DNA of 64,000 nucleotides, taken from the NCBI GenBank assembly GCA_040507035.1, contig JBEVVR010000044.1, positions 124,001 to 188,000 of the forward strand. The letters run 5' to 3'. Every line of letters starts with the position of its first letter. Position 1 is the first letter of the stretch. This stretch comes from Thiodiazotropha sp040507035 (GTDB taxonomy: Bacteria > Pseudomonadota > Gammaproteobacteria > Chromatiales > Chromatiaceae). The notes under the pieces are model-generated. The model was not told where the DNA came from. It worked only from the letters and a program-made list of their open reading frames with translations, and did no database searches. A program made the translations under genes and the position numbers. Positions 33,583 through 41,799 of the stretch are shown one piece after another.

Positions 33583-33972
33583 TTATTCACCCTTCAGTGC
33601 TTTGCGTATGCCACTGATCTTGCTGTTTATGAAACTGAGGCTTGCCTGGTACTCCACCGCGTTGGTGGTGAAAGCCACATGCTCCGCCTCGGTATCCACC
33701 GTATTGCCGTCCAGAGAAGGCTGGCTGGGAGTACGATAGAGCAGTTGCGACGGTGGCACCGGACCCGATTCGGGTTGAATATGCCGCTGGTCGGTGGTCA
33801 TCAATCGTGTGGAGCTCTTCATCTCACTGTTCAGAACCGACTTGAAATCGAAATCCCTGGCCTTGTAGCCGGGGGTATCGGCATTGGCGAGATTCGCCGC
33901 GAGCACTTCGGCCCGCTCTGATCTCAGCACCAGCGCCCTTTCGTGTATTCCAAACAGATCGTCGAGTTTCAT
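33583..33972 (-). CDS. flgB: Flagellar proximal rod protein FlgB
   Basis: I place the start at 33972 (GGAG six bases before the ATG), giving 129 residues beginning MKLDDLFGIHERALVLRSERAEVLAANLANADTPGYKARDF. An ATG at 33984 is a possible alternative, and the more distal one at 34008 is unlikely because it lies upstream of the predicted transcription start. FlgB is the innermost rod protein. This gene heads the flgBCDE transcript, behind a -24/-12-type promoter. Confidence 0.94.
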   Translation of the reverse strand: MKLDDLFGIHERALVLRSERAEVLAANLANADTPGYKARDFDFKSVLNSEMKSSTRLMTTDQRHIQPESGPVPPSQLLYRTPSQPSLDGNTVDTEAEHVAFTTNAVEYQASLSFINSKISGIRKALKGE

Positions 33973-34008
33973 CGATGGCTCCATAGGCTTCTCTTGCAAT
34001 AGCAACAA

Positions 34009-34024
34009 TGCAGGGAGTATGCCA
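34009..34024 (-). promoter_or_regulatory. Sigma-54 promoter of flgBCDE
   Basis: Minus-strand TGGCATACTCCCTGCA has the GG/GC spacing of ten, a full TGGCA and a CTGCA -12 box. It stands about 36 bases before the flgB start, giving a leader of roughly 25 bases. Confidence 0.65.
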
Positions 34025-34138
34025 AACCGATGTCTGGGGGTATTTAACTGGGGATTAGCTCTCTGCAGAGGGATCTGAATGAGCTATTGGAGAGGGGGTT
34101 ACGGCAAGCCACTGCCGCAACACGGCAAGCTTTGCCGT

Positions 34139-34972
34139 TCACGATTTGAGGCGATAGGAGATCCCGCCATGGCCAACCTTCATCTCGAATCGGTCGGTCA
34201 GTTGATTGATCGACTCCGTAGAGCCCAAAAAGAGGTAACCTCCCGGATTGAGTGCATTGGCCATACGCTCGACAATATCCCGTTTCAGTTCATTGGAGAA
34301 GTAGATCAACACATTACGGCAGAAGATCACGTCGAACTTTCCCAGGCCGTGATAGCTGCTAGTCAGATTCAGGGAGCTGAAACTGACCCGGCGTTTGATA
34401 TCCGGTTTCACTTCCAGGCAGCGCTCTTTGGGCACGAAGAACTTGCGTTTCTGCTCTTGGGTGAGGCCACGCTCCACAGCGAGGCCGCAGTAGATACCTT
34501 TGCGTGCCTCTTCCAGCACCTTACTGGAGATATCGGTGGCGATGATCTGCAGTGGTCTGGCTGTGGGTTTAAGTTGTTGATACTCCTCAGCAATCATACT
34601 GATGTTATAGGGTTCCTGACCGCTGGAGCAGGCAGCTGACCAGATACGAATCGATGCGCCACGCTGCTGATTCAGATCGGGCAGGATGGTCTCTTTCAAC
34701 AAGATATAGTGGCCGATATCCCGAAACCAGAAGGTCTCGTTGGTGGTCATAGCGTCGATAACCTGGACCTTGAGCCGCGAGTGCGCCGCGGACTGCAACA
34801 TCTGCAGCAAGGCGCCCAGTGACTCGACCTGGGCTTCCTGCATTATTTTGCTCAGCCTGCTTGAGACCAGATACTCTTTGCCGTTACCCAGCAGGATCCC
34901 GCATGCTTGCTGTAGAAAAGTCTTGAACGACTCATAATCCGCCGGTGTAATCGTGGCTGACCGATTGTACAT
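34139..34972 (-). CDS. cheR: Chemotaxis protein methyltransferase CheR
   Basis: The 277-residue enzyme adds methyl groups from S-adenosylmethionine to glutamates of chemoreceptors, for adaptation. It has the N-terminal helical CheR domain (about 1-80) and the methyltransferase domain with SAM-binding motif IRIWSAACSSGQEPYNISM (about 107-125). Further conserved blocks are FDVIFCRNVLIYF and GGYLFLGSTESI. It follows cheV and reads towards flgB. A hairpin (ACGGCAA/TTGCCGT) sits right after its stop. Confidence 0.96.
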   Translation of the reverse strand: MYNRSATITPADYESFKTFLQQACGILLGNGKEYLVSSRLSKIMQEAQVESLGALLQMLQSAAHSRLKVQVIDAMTTNETFWFRDIGHYILLKETILPDLNQQRGASIRIWSAACSSGQEPYNISMIAEEYQQLKPTARPLQIIATDISSKVLEEARKGIYCGLAVERGLTQEQKRKFFVPKERCLEVKPDIKRRVSFSSLNLTSSYHGLGKFDVIFCRNVLIYFSNELKRDIVERMANALNPGGYLFLGSTESINQLTDRFEMKVGHGGISYRLKS

Positions 34973-35006
34973 ACTTATTTTTCCGGCTTGTTTTTAAATT
35001 CGAATC

Positions 35007-35930
35007 TTAGGCTTGTGCCAACCGTTGCAGACGCTCAGTGACCCGGCTTACCAGCTCATCCGGCATGAATTTAGCGAGAAAATGGTTGGCACCCACCTTT
35101 TTTACCATGCTTTCGTTGAAGACACCGCTCAGTGATGAGTGCAGAATGATATATAGATCCGACAGTTTAGGATTTTCCCTGATTGCAGTCACCAGGGAGT
35201 AGCCGTCCATTTTCGGCATCTCGATATCTGAAATCACCATCGCCAACCAGTCACTCGGTTTTCCCTCTTCTGACCACTCAAGTAACATTTTCAGCGCCTC
35301 ACTGCCATCCTTTGCCAATATCGTCTCCACACCGATCTCGTGTAATACCTTTTTGATCTGATTGCGGGCGACCATTGAATCGTCAACAACCATGATCTTG
35401 AACTTACTCAAATCGGCCCCGGTCTCCTCCACCGGCTGCTTCAGCTCCTCATCGACACCCAGCACTTCGCTCAATACCTTCTCGACATCGATAATCTCGA
35501 CCAGTTGATCGTCGATTTCGGTGACCGCGGTCATGTAGCTGCTACGTCCCACCGCATTGGGTGGAGGTTGTATATCCTCCCAATGGGTATTGACGATGCG
35601 CTCCACACTCCCCACCAGAAAGGCCAGCTGACGACGGTTGTACTCGGTTATGATGATGAAGAAGTCTGTCGCCTTCTCCATCCGTGGACCGCCGATGGCA
35701 TTACTCAGATCCATCACCGGGATATTGTTGCCCCTGAGAGAGGCCACACCCCGCACCACCGGGTGGGAACCTGGCAGCTCTGTGAGATGGGGGCACTGCA
35801 CGACCTCTTTTACCTTGAAGACGTTGATGCCAAAAATCTGTCGTCCCTGCAAGCGAAAAAGCAGTAATTCGAGTCGATTCTGCCCAGCCAATTTGGTTCG
35901 CAGATCGACACTGTCGAGGACGCTGGCCAT
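35007..35930 (-). CDS. cheV: Chemotaxis coupling protein CheV
   Basis: CheV is a CheW-like adaptor fused to a receiver domain. I choose the ATG at 35930 (AGGGTGA upstream), giving 307 residues starting MASVLDSVDLRTKLAGQNRLELLLF. The first ATG at 35969 lacks a binding site. The CheW domain covers about 15-160 (GRQIFGINVFKVKEVV). The receiver domain follows from about 175 (FKIMVVDDSMVARNQI), with the phospho-acceptor aspartate in VISDIEMPKMDGYSLV and a conserved lysine late. It is the first gene of cheV-cheR. Confidence 0.96.
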   Translation of the reverse strand: MASVLDSVDLRTKLAGQNRLELLLFRLQGRQIFGINVFKVKEVVQCPHLTELPGSHPVVRGVASLRGNNIPVMDLSNAIGGPRMEKATDFFIIITEYNRRQLAFLVGSVERIVNTHWEDIQPPPNAVGRSSYMTAVTEIDDQLVEIIDVEKVLSEVLGVDEELKQPVEETGADLSKFKIMVVDDSMVARNQIKKVLHEIGVETILAKDGSEALKMLLEWSEEGKPSDWLAMVISDIEMPKMDGYSLVTAIRENPKLSDLYIILHSSLSGVFNESMVKKVGANHFLAKFMPDELVSRVTERLQRLAQA

Positions 35931-36174
35931 GGTTTGTTCACCCTGTATGGATTGAGAAGACAAGTACATAGAGTATGGCGGCTTATAGTGAGTGACCTTT
36001 AGCCAGTGAAGCCATTAACTCGCTGAGAAATAGAAGATTCCCCCAATCGTATTAAAACGACCCTGGCAAGCTCCGGCATGATGGGTGAAAAGGAAAAATA
36101 AGCCCCTGATTTACAACAGATGTAATGGCCCAGCTCAGCAGCCCTGCAAACTCCATCGACCCTCAAAGACATTT

Positions 36175-36190
36175 CGGCATGGCGATTGCA
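36175..36190 (+). promoter_or_regulatory. Sigma-54 promoter of flgA
   Basis: CGGCATGGCGATTGCA has GG and GC ten bases apart and a perfect TTGCA, pointing at flgA 37 bases on. It lies inside the longer open frame from 36125, which argues for the later start at 36227. Confidence 0.65.
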
Positions 36191-36226
36191 TATTGTTTTG
36201 GTAACTATGGAGAGAGTCTCAACACC

Positions 36227-36937
36227 ATGCATTTAAGAACGATGTTTAAATCCCTGCTCGCACTACTCCTCATCAGTATCGCCCTGAGCGGTCGTGCCTG
36301 GAGCGATGAGAGTCACTCCCACGATGCCATCATCGAGGCGGTGAAGGCGTATCTGCTGCAAACAGTCGCCAAGGGTAACACTCAGGCGAAGATTGAAGTC
36401 ACCCCCCTGGACCACCGTCTCAAGTTGAAACAGTGTGCTACCCCACTGCAGACCTTCAGTCCCCCGGGGGGGAGTAAAATGGGGCGCACATCGGTGGGGG
36501 TGCGTTGCGAGAGTCCGGCACCCTGGTCGATCTATGTCTCCGCCAGGATCGGGCTTGAGATACCCGTGGTTACCGCAATCCGTGATCTTGCCCGGGGCCA
36601 AGCGATAACCAAGGCGGACATCACCCTGGAGACCATGGATACCACGCGCCTGCTCAGGGGTTACTACGACTCGATTGAGCAGGTCGTAGGTCGAACAATG
36701 AAGCGCAGGCTCACCAGGGGCAAGGCTGTCACACCTTCATTGCTGGTGGTACAGAAGACCGTCAAGCGCGGAGAGCAGGTAACTATTCTGGCAGCGACGG
36801 GTAGCATCGAAGTGCGCATGCAGGGAAAGGCGATGAAAAACGGCAACCCCGGCGATCTGATACCGGTGGTTAATGTCAAATCAAAGAAAAAGCTGCAGGC
36901 CCGCGTGGTTTCCGAGGGCCTGGTAAGAGTAGACTGA
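36227..36937 (+). CDS. flgA: Flagellar P-ring assembly chaperone FlgA
   Basis: I place the start at 36227. The 236-residue product begins with a Sec signal peptide (MHLRTMFKSLLALLLISIALSGRAWS). The mature part has the helical N-domain and an SAF domain (about 130-200, ARGQAITKADITLETMDTTRL), ending in VNVKSKKKLQARVVSEGLVRVD. It helps FlgI assemble in the periplasm. It is the first gene of the flgA-flgM-flgN plus-strand group, divergent from cheV. Confidence 0.95.
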   Translation: MHLRTMFKSLLALLLISIALSGRAWSDESHSHDAIIEAVKAYLLQTVAKGNTQAKIEVTPLDHRLKLKQCATPLQTFSPPGGSKMGRTSVGVRCESPAPWSIYVSARIGLEIPVVTAIRDLARGQAITKADITLETMDTTRLLRGYYDSIEQVVGRTMKRRLTRGKAVTPSLLVVQKTVKRGEQVTILAATGSIEVRMQGKAMKNGNPGDLIPVVNVKSKKKLQARVVSEGLVRVD

Positions 36938-36984
36938 GCCCTGAAAAACGACGAAAATCAGAGGGGATATCGAAGCAATCTAAC

Positions 36985-37011
36985 TAAAGTAAGTGCCCCC
37001 AGCGTCGATAT
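36985..37011 (+). promoter_or_regulatory. Sigma-28 (FliA) promoter of flgM
   Basis: TAAAGTAA and GTCGATAT are separated by exactly 11 bases, close to the FliA consensus. It lies between flgA and flgM and makes flgMN a late transcript as well as a read-through from flgA. Confidence 0.8.
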
Positions 37012-37045
37012 TAATTAATAGGTATGGAACAACTGAGGATAAGAG

Positions 37046-37357
37046 ATGGCCGTTGAAATCAATAGTCTCTCCAGCACTAACCTGAAAAGCACGGGAGAGA
37101 GCGGTCAGGTGACACGTTCGGGTCTGCCCGGGGGTAAACGTTCTGCAACATCCACCAAATCCACCCGTGGTGACCGCTTTGACATGACCGGCTCCGCCGG
37201 CAGGCTGTTGGAGCTGGAGGCACGCATCGCCGCGATGCCTATCGTCGATGGACAAAAGGTCGAGGCGGTACAGAATGCTCTGGCCACCGGCAGCTTCACC
37301 ATCGACCCCAAAACCGCAGCGGAAAAGATGCTGGCCATGGAGCTGGCACTGCCCTGA
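37046..37357 (+). CDS. flgM: Anti-sigma-28 factor FlgM
   Basis: The 103-residue protein has a disordered, Ser/Thr/Gly-rich N-terminus and the FlgM C-terminal helices (LLELEARIAAMPIVDGQKVEAVQNALATGSFTIDPKTAAEKMLAMEL) that hold FliA. It is exported through the finished hook, releasing FliA. It stands between flgA and flgN, as in other gammaproteobacteria, with its own FliA-type promoter. Confidence 0.94.
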   Translation: MAVEINSLSSTNLKSTGESGQVTRSGLPGGKRSATSTKSTRGDRFDMTGSAGRLLELEARIAAMPIVDGQKVEAVQNALATGSFTIDPKTAAEKMLAMELALP

Positions 37358-37362
37358 TCTCC

Positions 37363-37848
37363 ATGAACTACTCAACCGAGGCCAGATCGGCCTTCCTCAC
37401 TATTCTTAAAAACGAGATCGAGCAGGCGCAGCAGCTACACGATCTGCTGGGTAAGGAATACTCCCTTCTGCAACAGGATTCACCCGAGGGCTTGCAGGAT
37501 CTACTCGAAGCGAAAAAGAAGCTTTTGAAACAGGTGGAAACCGCTGTCGCCAGCCATAACCGTTTCCTGCAGCAGCAGGGACTCACTATCGATCGGCAGG
37601 GTACAGAGACCTTCATTACAGGCTGCAGCGACAAACAGCCGCTGGATCAGGCCTGGAACCAGTTCACCGCCCTATTGGAAAGCTGCCATAGTCAGAATGA
37701 GATCAATGGCGGAGCGCTGCAACTCAATCAGCGCCATGTCACCCAGAGACTGGATATCCTCAAAGGCCTCAGCCAGGGTGACAAGACCTATGGCCGCGGT
37801 GGTGAATCGAAACCAAACACCACATCGAAATCCCTGGGTAAGGCTTGA
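37363..37848 (+). CDS. flgN: Flagellar export chaperone FlgN
   Basis: The 161-residue helical protein has the FlgN pattern: a long N-terminal coiled coil (LKNEIEQAQQLHDLLGKEYSLLQQDSPEGLQDLLEAKKKLLKQVE) and a QLNQRHVTQRLDIL segment near the C-terminus, which binds FlgK and FlgL. It lies five bases after flgM. The end overlaps no other gene; the next gene is convergent. Confidence 0.93.
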   Translation: MNYSTEARSAFLTILKNEIEQAQQLHDLLGKEYSLLQQDSPEGLQDLLEAKKKLLKQVETAVASHNRFLQQQGLTIDRQGTETFITGCSDKQPLDQAWNQFTALLESCHSQNEINGGALQLNQRHVTQRLDILKGLSQGDKTYGRGGESKPNTTSKSLGKA

Positions 37849-37858
37849 CCGTCCCCTT

Positions 37859-38485
37859 CTACCACTGACACAGCTCTGGAGATACTCGCTGCAAGCGTTG
37901 CAGATCTTCAACTCTATCCAGATCCCAGAGTTCAGGCAGTTCCCGCCAGTGCCATCCCAGTTCATCAAGGGCGGTTCTGGTTGAGTCCGCCACTGTCCCA
38001 CTACCCCAATCATGTCCCTCGAAAAGGCGCCTGTGGTAGCGATTCAGCCCCAGCAAGACATAACCTCCATCCTCGGCTGGACCCAACACCGCATCATCGC
38101 CATCGTTCAACCAGTGATTGACCTGACGCAGATGGTGCGCAGCCAAGGCCGGGCAATCCACCCCCACGAGTATCACCTGATGATGACAAGCAAGGGCCGA
38201 TTCAGCCGCAGCACCCATGCGTTCACCGAGATCATCTCCCTGTTGCAGATAGATCGGCACACTATATTGCTCGACCAGTTGCCCCCATACCGGATGCGCT
38301 CTGTCCGGGGTTACCCAAAGCTCCACACCATAGGGAGTCTGATTGCGAATCCAATCGACCAAGCGCAACAGAAGCCGGCCATAGAGTCTGGTAACCACTT
38401 CCGCACCCAGGGCCGGAATCAGACGCGTCTTCACCATTCCCTCGACGGGTGCCTTGGCAAAGATCAGGACGGCGCACTGCTCCAT
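37859..38485 (-). CDS. TIGR04282-type glycosyltransferase (arsenosugar cluster)
   Basis: The 208-residue protein begins AVLIFAKAPVEGMVKTRLIPALG, the signature of the TIGR04282 glycosyltransferase/DUF2064 family, and continues with ILVGVDCPALAAHHLRQV and LGPAEDGGYVLLGLNRYH, the metal- and nucleotide-sugar-binding motifs. The family is thought to act on a sugar nucleotide and is often found next to arsS. It is four bases after the TIGR04283-type gene, so the pair is probably co-transcribed. The acceptor is not known. Confidence 0.88.
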   Translation of the reverse strand: MEQCAVLIFAKAPVEGMVKTRLIPALGAEVVTRLYGRLLLRLVDWIRNQTPYGVELWVTPDRAHPVWGQLVEQYSVPIYLQQGDDLGERMGAAAESALACHHQVILVGVDCPALAAHHLRQVNHWLNDGDDAVLGPAEDGGYVLLGLNRYHRRLFEGHDWGSGTVADSTRTALDELGWHWRELPELWDLDRVEDLQRLQRVSPELCQW

Positions 38486-38488
38486 GGC

Positions 38489-39202
38489 TCAGCCCATGCC
38501 CGTGGCGTAGAGTTTGGCGAGATGACGCGGACTCACCCCGATCCAATAGGCAAAACGCAACAACCACATCAGCAGAATGGTGCGAACTATGCCTTGTCTC
38601 TCCCAGCGCCGACTAGAGGTCAAAAGGGGTCCGGGCAGAGTGACCGGTGGCGTGATGCGCTTCAGACGTCGGCTGATCTCTATATCCTCCATCAACGGCT
38701 GCTGGGGAAACCCACCCACTGCAGAAAACAGACGACGCTCAACAAAGATACCCTGATCCCCGGTTGCGATACCGCTGATGCGTGAGCGCCAATTCATCAT
38801 CCTTTCGATCACTCGAAACAGGAGGTGCCCACCACTCAGCCTGACATCGAAACGACCCCATATGCCGGCTGACTTGGCAGCTTCAATAATGGCCATACCC
38901 ATATCTTCACTGATTCGACTATCGGCATGGAGAAACCAATAGATCTCACCGCCGGCCTCCCTGGCGCCGCAGTTCATCTGATGGGCACGCCCAGGCGAGC
39001 TCTGCAGCAGCCTGTCCACCAGGGATTCAATGTGAGCGGATACGGGTTGCTCGCTACCGCCATCGACAACAATCAACTCATGGCCGGCCAGGCGCAACGG
39101 CTGCAGATCATTAAGGCAAAGCTCAAGGGCTGGCCCTTCATTCAGGCAGGGTATGATAATAGTGAGGGTTATAGAGCCCTGATCTGCAGCGACCGTTGCC
39201 AT
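38489..39202 (-). CDS. TIGR04283-type family 2 glycosyltransferase (arsenosugar cluster)
   Basis: The 237-residue protein has a GT-A fold (LTIIIPCLNEGPALELCLNDLQPL, then the DGGS motif and HADSRIS, near residues 45 and 95). It ends with an aromatic-rich membrane-proximal segment (ILLMWLLRFAYWIGVSPRHLAKLY), as in the TIGR04283 family. The family is named for co-occurrence with arsenosugar genes. Here it lies between arsS and the TIGR04282 gene, all on the minus strand. Confidence 0.88.
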   Translation of the reverse strand: MATVAADQGSITLTIIIPCLNEGPALELCLNDLQPLRLAGHELIVVDGGSEQPVSAHIESLVDRLLQSSPGRAHQMNCGAREAGGEIYWFLHADSRISEDMGMAIIEAAKSAGIWGRFDVRLSGGHLLFRVIERMMNWRSRISGIATGDQGIFVERRLFSAVGGFPQQPLMEDIEISRRLKRITPPVTLPGPLLTSSRRWERQGIVRTILLMWLLRFAYWIGVSPRHLAKLYATGMG

Positions 39203-39222
39203 GGAGCGTCCCTATCTGATGC

Positions 39223-40188
39223 CTACTCATTCAATGCACCGCCACAACTGCTCCCCTGGCCCGCGGTACAGCCGTAACAGTGCTCAGCCACCTGAATCTC
39301 CAGACCACGCAGATCCAAGTCAAAGAGATCCCGCAGGCGAGGCCGCACCAGGTTCTTCGATTTCAGATGGATCTTCAGCATCTGGTTGAAATCACAGTCG
39401 TAGAGATAGCCGCGCCAATCAACACTCAACAGGGTACGACACATGACACTCTCAAGATTGCAGGGCTGATAGGCCTGTCGCAGCAGTTGCAGGTAGTTAT
39501 CGAATTCGCCCTTCGACTGCAGGTAGCTACCGAAACGTTGGATAGGCATATTGGTGATGGTCAAGAGTTGATTGAAGCCTATGCCGTAGCGATCGAGCAA
39601 CTGCTTGCGATACTCTGCCTCGAGGGGCGCCTGGGGTGGCGGCAGACTGGGACCAATGGGATTATAGACAAGGTTGAGGTTGAGACCGCTGTCAGGCATG
39701 CCGTAACCCAAACGGTTCAGCATCAGCAGTGCCTCTATACTCTGGGCGTAACTCCCTTTGCCCCGTTGTTGGTCGACATTCTCTTCCAGATAGCAAGGTA
39801 GAGAGGCGACGATCTCAACGCCCTGTTCAGCAAGAAAAGCGGCCAGATCACTATGACCCTCTTGCAGCAGAATCACCAGATTGCTGCGGTCGATGACATG
39901 CACCCCCAGGGCCCTGGCCTGCTTCACCAGATAGCGAAAATTTGCATTCATCTCCGGTGCGCCGCCTGTGAGATCGAGCCTTTTCAGCTGGTGCCGCTGA
40001 AGAAAGGTCAATACATCCTCTGCGGTTGACCTCTCCATCTCCTCGCTCCGGTTTGGGCCGGCGTTGACATGACAATGGACGCAGGAGAGATTGCAGCGGA
40101 ATCCCAGGTTGACCTGTAGGGTCTCCAACCTATCCCGGCTGATGGCGGGAAAGCTGGTTGGTTGTAACAAATGGGCCGTTTCGATCAT
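39223..40188 (-). CDS. arsS: Arsenosugar-type radical SAM protein ArsS
   Basis: The 321-residue radical SAM enzyme has the cluster motif CNLSCVHC (about residues 32-39) and the SAM-binding LDLTGGAPEMN. The DUF3641-like C-terminal half ends in HCYGCTAGQGSSCGGAL with several cysteines for an auxiliary cluster. ArsS proteins are linked to arsenosugar (dimethylarsinoyl riboside) formation. Some relatives carry selenocysteine in this tail; here the residues read as ordinary cysteine. No arsM methyltransferase is visible in the neighbourhood, so methylated arsenic would have to come from elsewhere. Confidence 0.88.
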   Translation of the reverse strand: MIETAHLLQPTSFPAISRDRLETLQVNLGFRCNLSCVHCHVNAGPNRSEEMERSTAEDVLTFLQRHQLKRLDLTGGAPEMNANFRYLVKQARALGVHVIDRSNLVILLQEGHSDLAAFLAEQGVEIVASLPCYLEENVDQQRGKGSYAQSIEALLMLNRLGYGMPDSGLNLNLVYNPIGPSLPPPQAPLEAEYRKQLLDRYGIGFNQLLTITNMPIQRFGSYLQSKGEFDNYLQLLRQAYQPCNLESVMCRTLLSVDWRGYLYDCDFNQMLKIHLKSKNLVRPRLRDLFDLDLRGLEIQVAEHCYGCTAGQGSSCGGALNE

Positions 40189-40462
40189 GTTTGTTCCTGT
40201 CTTTTTTCAGATCTCATCAACATCATACGTGACTAGCCACAGAGTGGATGGTTTGTGTGATGACGAACACAAATCCAAGTGCTTAAAAAACCTGTGGAAA
40301 AATTATATCTCATTGTTATTACTGTCATTTTACCTATGCAAGCTGAAGTGATTCAAAAATCCCGTCTGAACCATTCCAAGCCTCAGTGCTCATACATCAC
40401 AACGGTAATATTAAGTTATTGCTTATTTACTAATGGATACTGTTGTAGTAAGGAGCTGAGAG

Positions 40463-40708
40463 ATGCTACCCATATTGTTAGGTCTTGTTGTTGCCATGTT
40501 GTTCGGCCTGATGGCGTTTTTTGTCTATGGCCTTGATGGATTGATCAACTACCCCTGGATCGATGCGGTCTTCTGGGCACTGATTGCCAGCGGCGCCCTG
40601 ATCACCTTTATCAATGAGACTGGCCAATGCCTGGCCTGCAAGTTGAGTCAGCGCTTGCCGTTGCAACAGTTTCAAAGATACTGCAACGACTTGGCCTGCG
40701 CAAAATAG
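40463..40708 (+). CDS. Small two-helix membrane protein
   Basis: The 81-residue protein starts at an ATG preceded by a strong AAGGAG (seven bases away). It has two hydrophobic helices (about 1-24 and 34-48) and a cysteine-bearing tail (ETGQCLACKLSQR, CNDLACAK). The two cysteine pairs (CxxC spacing in GQCLAC) could bind metal or form disulfides. No family is recognised. It stands alone between arsS and the tRNA gene. Confidence 0.65.
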   Translation: MLPILLGLVVAMLFGLMAFFVYGLDGLINYPWIDAVFWALIASGALITFINETGQCLACKLSQRLPLQQFQRYCNDLACAK

Positions 40709-40905
40709 AAGCAGCTGTGGTAACAAGATTCACTGCAGCGTAAAACCGTCATCAGACCGATACAACCCTTCGCGTTTGCCGATCCAGGCTTGAATCAGTA
40801 AACTTCGCATGATCCCTGGTATGCGCTGCCACCGCCAATCCATGGTGCATGCTCAGCGTTTTTTTTATACCGGTTTTCAATAAATAGCGCTAACGATTAG
40901 CTTCC

Positions 40906-40982
40906 GCCCTCGTAGCTCAGCAGGATAGAGCAATCGCCTCCTAAGCGATAGGTCACAGGTTCGACTCCTGTCGAGGGCGCCA
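40906..40982 (+). tRNA. tRNA-Arg (anticodon CCT)
   Basis: A complete cloverleaf: acceptor GCCCTCG/CGAGGGC, D stem GCTC/GAGC, anticodon stem ATCGC/GCGAT with loop CTCCTAA (anticodon CCT, reading AGG), and T stem ACAGG/CCTGT with TTCGACT loop. The discriminator G and the CCA tail are encoded. This tRNA is a common integration site, but no integrase or att duplicate is seen here. Confidence 0.97.
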
Positions 40983-41031
40983 CTCTGATCGAGCTAACCA
41001 GGCACAGGTTGAGCAGATAGATGCTGTATCG

Positions 41032-41478
41032 ATGAAACATCCGCTTCCACTGTTACTGCTGTTGATGCTTCTCACTATTGCCGATAGCACCCATGCTGCC
41101 GCTTTGGAGGGACATGTGGTGGCGGTACACAGCGGCGACCGAATCACACTCAGATTGGCGGACGCCACCTTTAGGGAGATTAAACTAGCGGGGATTCGCA
41201 TACCCTCCGTTAGTAAAAAAATGGATAGGATTTCAAAACGTCATCTTAATATGTTGCTTGCCGGGCGCTTTGTCAGGGTCGAGTACACTACCCTTTCACC
41301 CAGCGGTGTTATACTCGGAACAATCTTCCATGGAGGAGCGGACATCGCTTTGCGCATGCTCGGCGATGGCCTTGCAGTGACTGAAAAAGACCCTAAGCAG
41401 CAACCCTCGGAACTGAGGCGCTATAGAGAAGCTGAGGCCACCGCCCGCTCTCGTGGACTCGGTTTTTGGCAAAATTGA
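41032..41478 (+). CDS. Staphylococcal-nuclease-fold secreted protein, probably catalytically degenerate
   Basis: The 148-residue protein has a signal peptide (MKHPLPLLLLLMLLTIADSTHA) and then a thermonuclease (SNase) OB-fold pattern: AALEGHVVAVHSGDRITLRLADATFREIKLAGIRIP, and a late ATARSRGLGFW. In active SNase the core strand is followed by an aspartate and glutamate (IDxPE) and the next strands supply arginines. Here this segment reads GIRIPSV, so the catalytic acid pair is missing. It may have lost nuclease activity and act as a ligand-binding OB-fold. It follows the tRNA by 49 bases. Confidence 0.72.
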   Translation: MKHPLPLLLLLMLLTIADSTHAAALEGHVVAVHSGDRITLRLADATFREIKLAGIRIPSVSKKMDRISKRHLNMLLAGRFVRVEYTTLSPSGVILGTIFHGGADIALRMLGDGLAVTEKDPKQQPSELRRYREAEATARSRGLGFWQN

Positions 41479-41502
41479 GATAACAGTTTAAGAGGTGGTG
41501 TG

Positions 41503-41772
41503 ATGGCGAAGAAAAGCGAAAAAGATAGAGAGAAAAAAGAGAAGAAACACAAGAAAGAGAGTAAGAAGCTAAAAAAGACGGACAAGAAAAAAGTTAAGAA
41601 AGGCAAGAAAGCCGGAAAACACACTACCAAAGTAAGCACTGAAGAGCGCTTGGAGATGATTGCCACGGCGGCCTATTACATTGCCGAAAAGCACGGCTTC
41701 GAACCGCAAAGGTCGGCCCAGGATTGGCATCAGGCAGAACTGCAGATCGATGCCATGCTGAAATCCGGCTAG
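41503..41772 (+). CDS. Lysine-rich protein with C-terminal DUF2934 domain
   Basis: I use the ATG at 41503 rather than the GTG at 41500; an AGAGGTGG ribosome binding site lies just upstream. The 89-residue protein has a lysine-only N-terminal 45 residues (KKSEKDREKKEKKHKKESKKLKK), probably nucleic-acid binding, and then a short DUF2934 domain (ERLEMIATAAYYIAEKHGFEPQRSAQDWHQAELQIDAML). DUF2934 has no known function. Positive charge and small size suggest a DNA- or RNA-associated protein. Confidence 0.75.
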   Translation: MAKKSEKDREKKEKKHKKESKKLKKTDKKKVKKGKKAGKHTTKVSTEERLEMIATAAYYIAEKHGFEPQRSAQDWHQAELQIDAMLKSG

Positions 41773-41799
41773 ATCCGCGAAGGGTCAAAGACCCAAAAT

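Noticed and set aside
39223..40188. ArsS as a selenoprotein
   Set aside because: The tail reads cysteine and the frame has no in-frame TGA before the normal stop.
40906..40982. tRNA-Arg as integration site of a genomic island
   Set aside because: No integrase, no duplicated tRNA 3' end seen downstream in the window.
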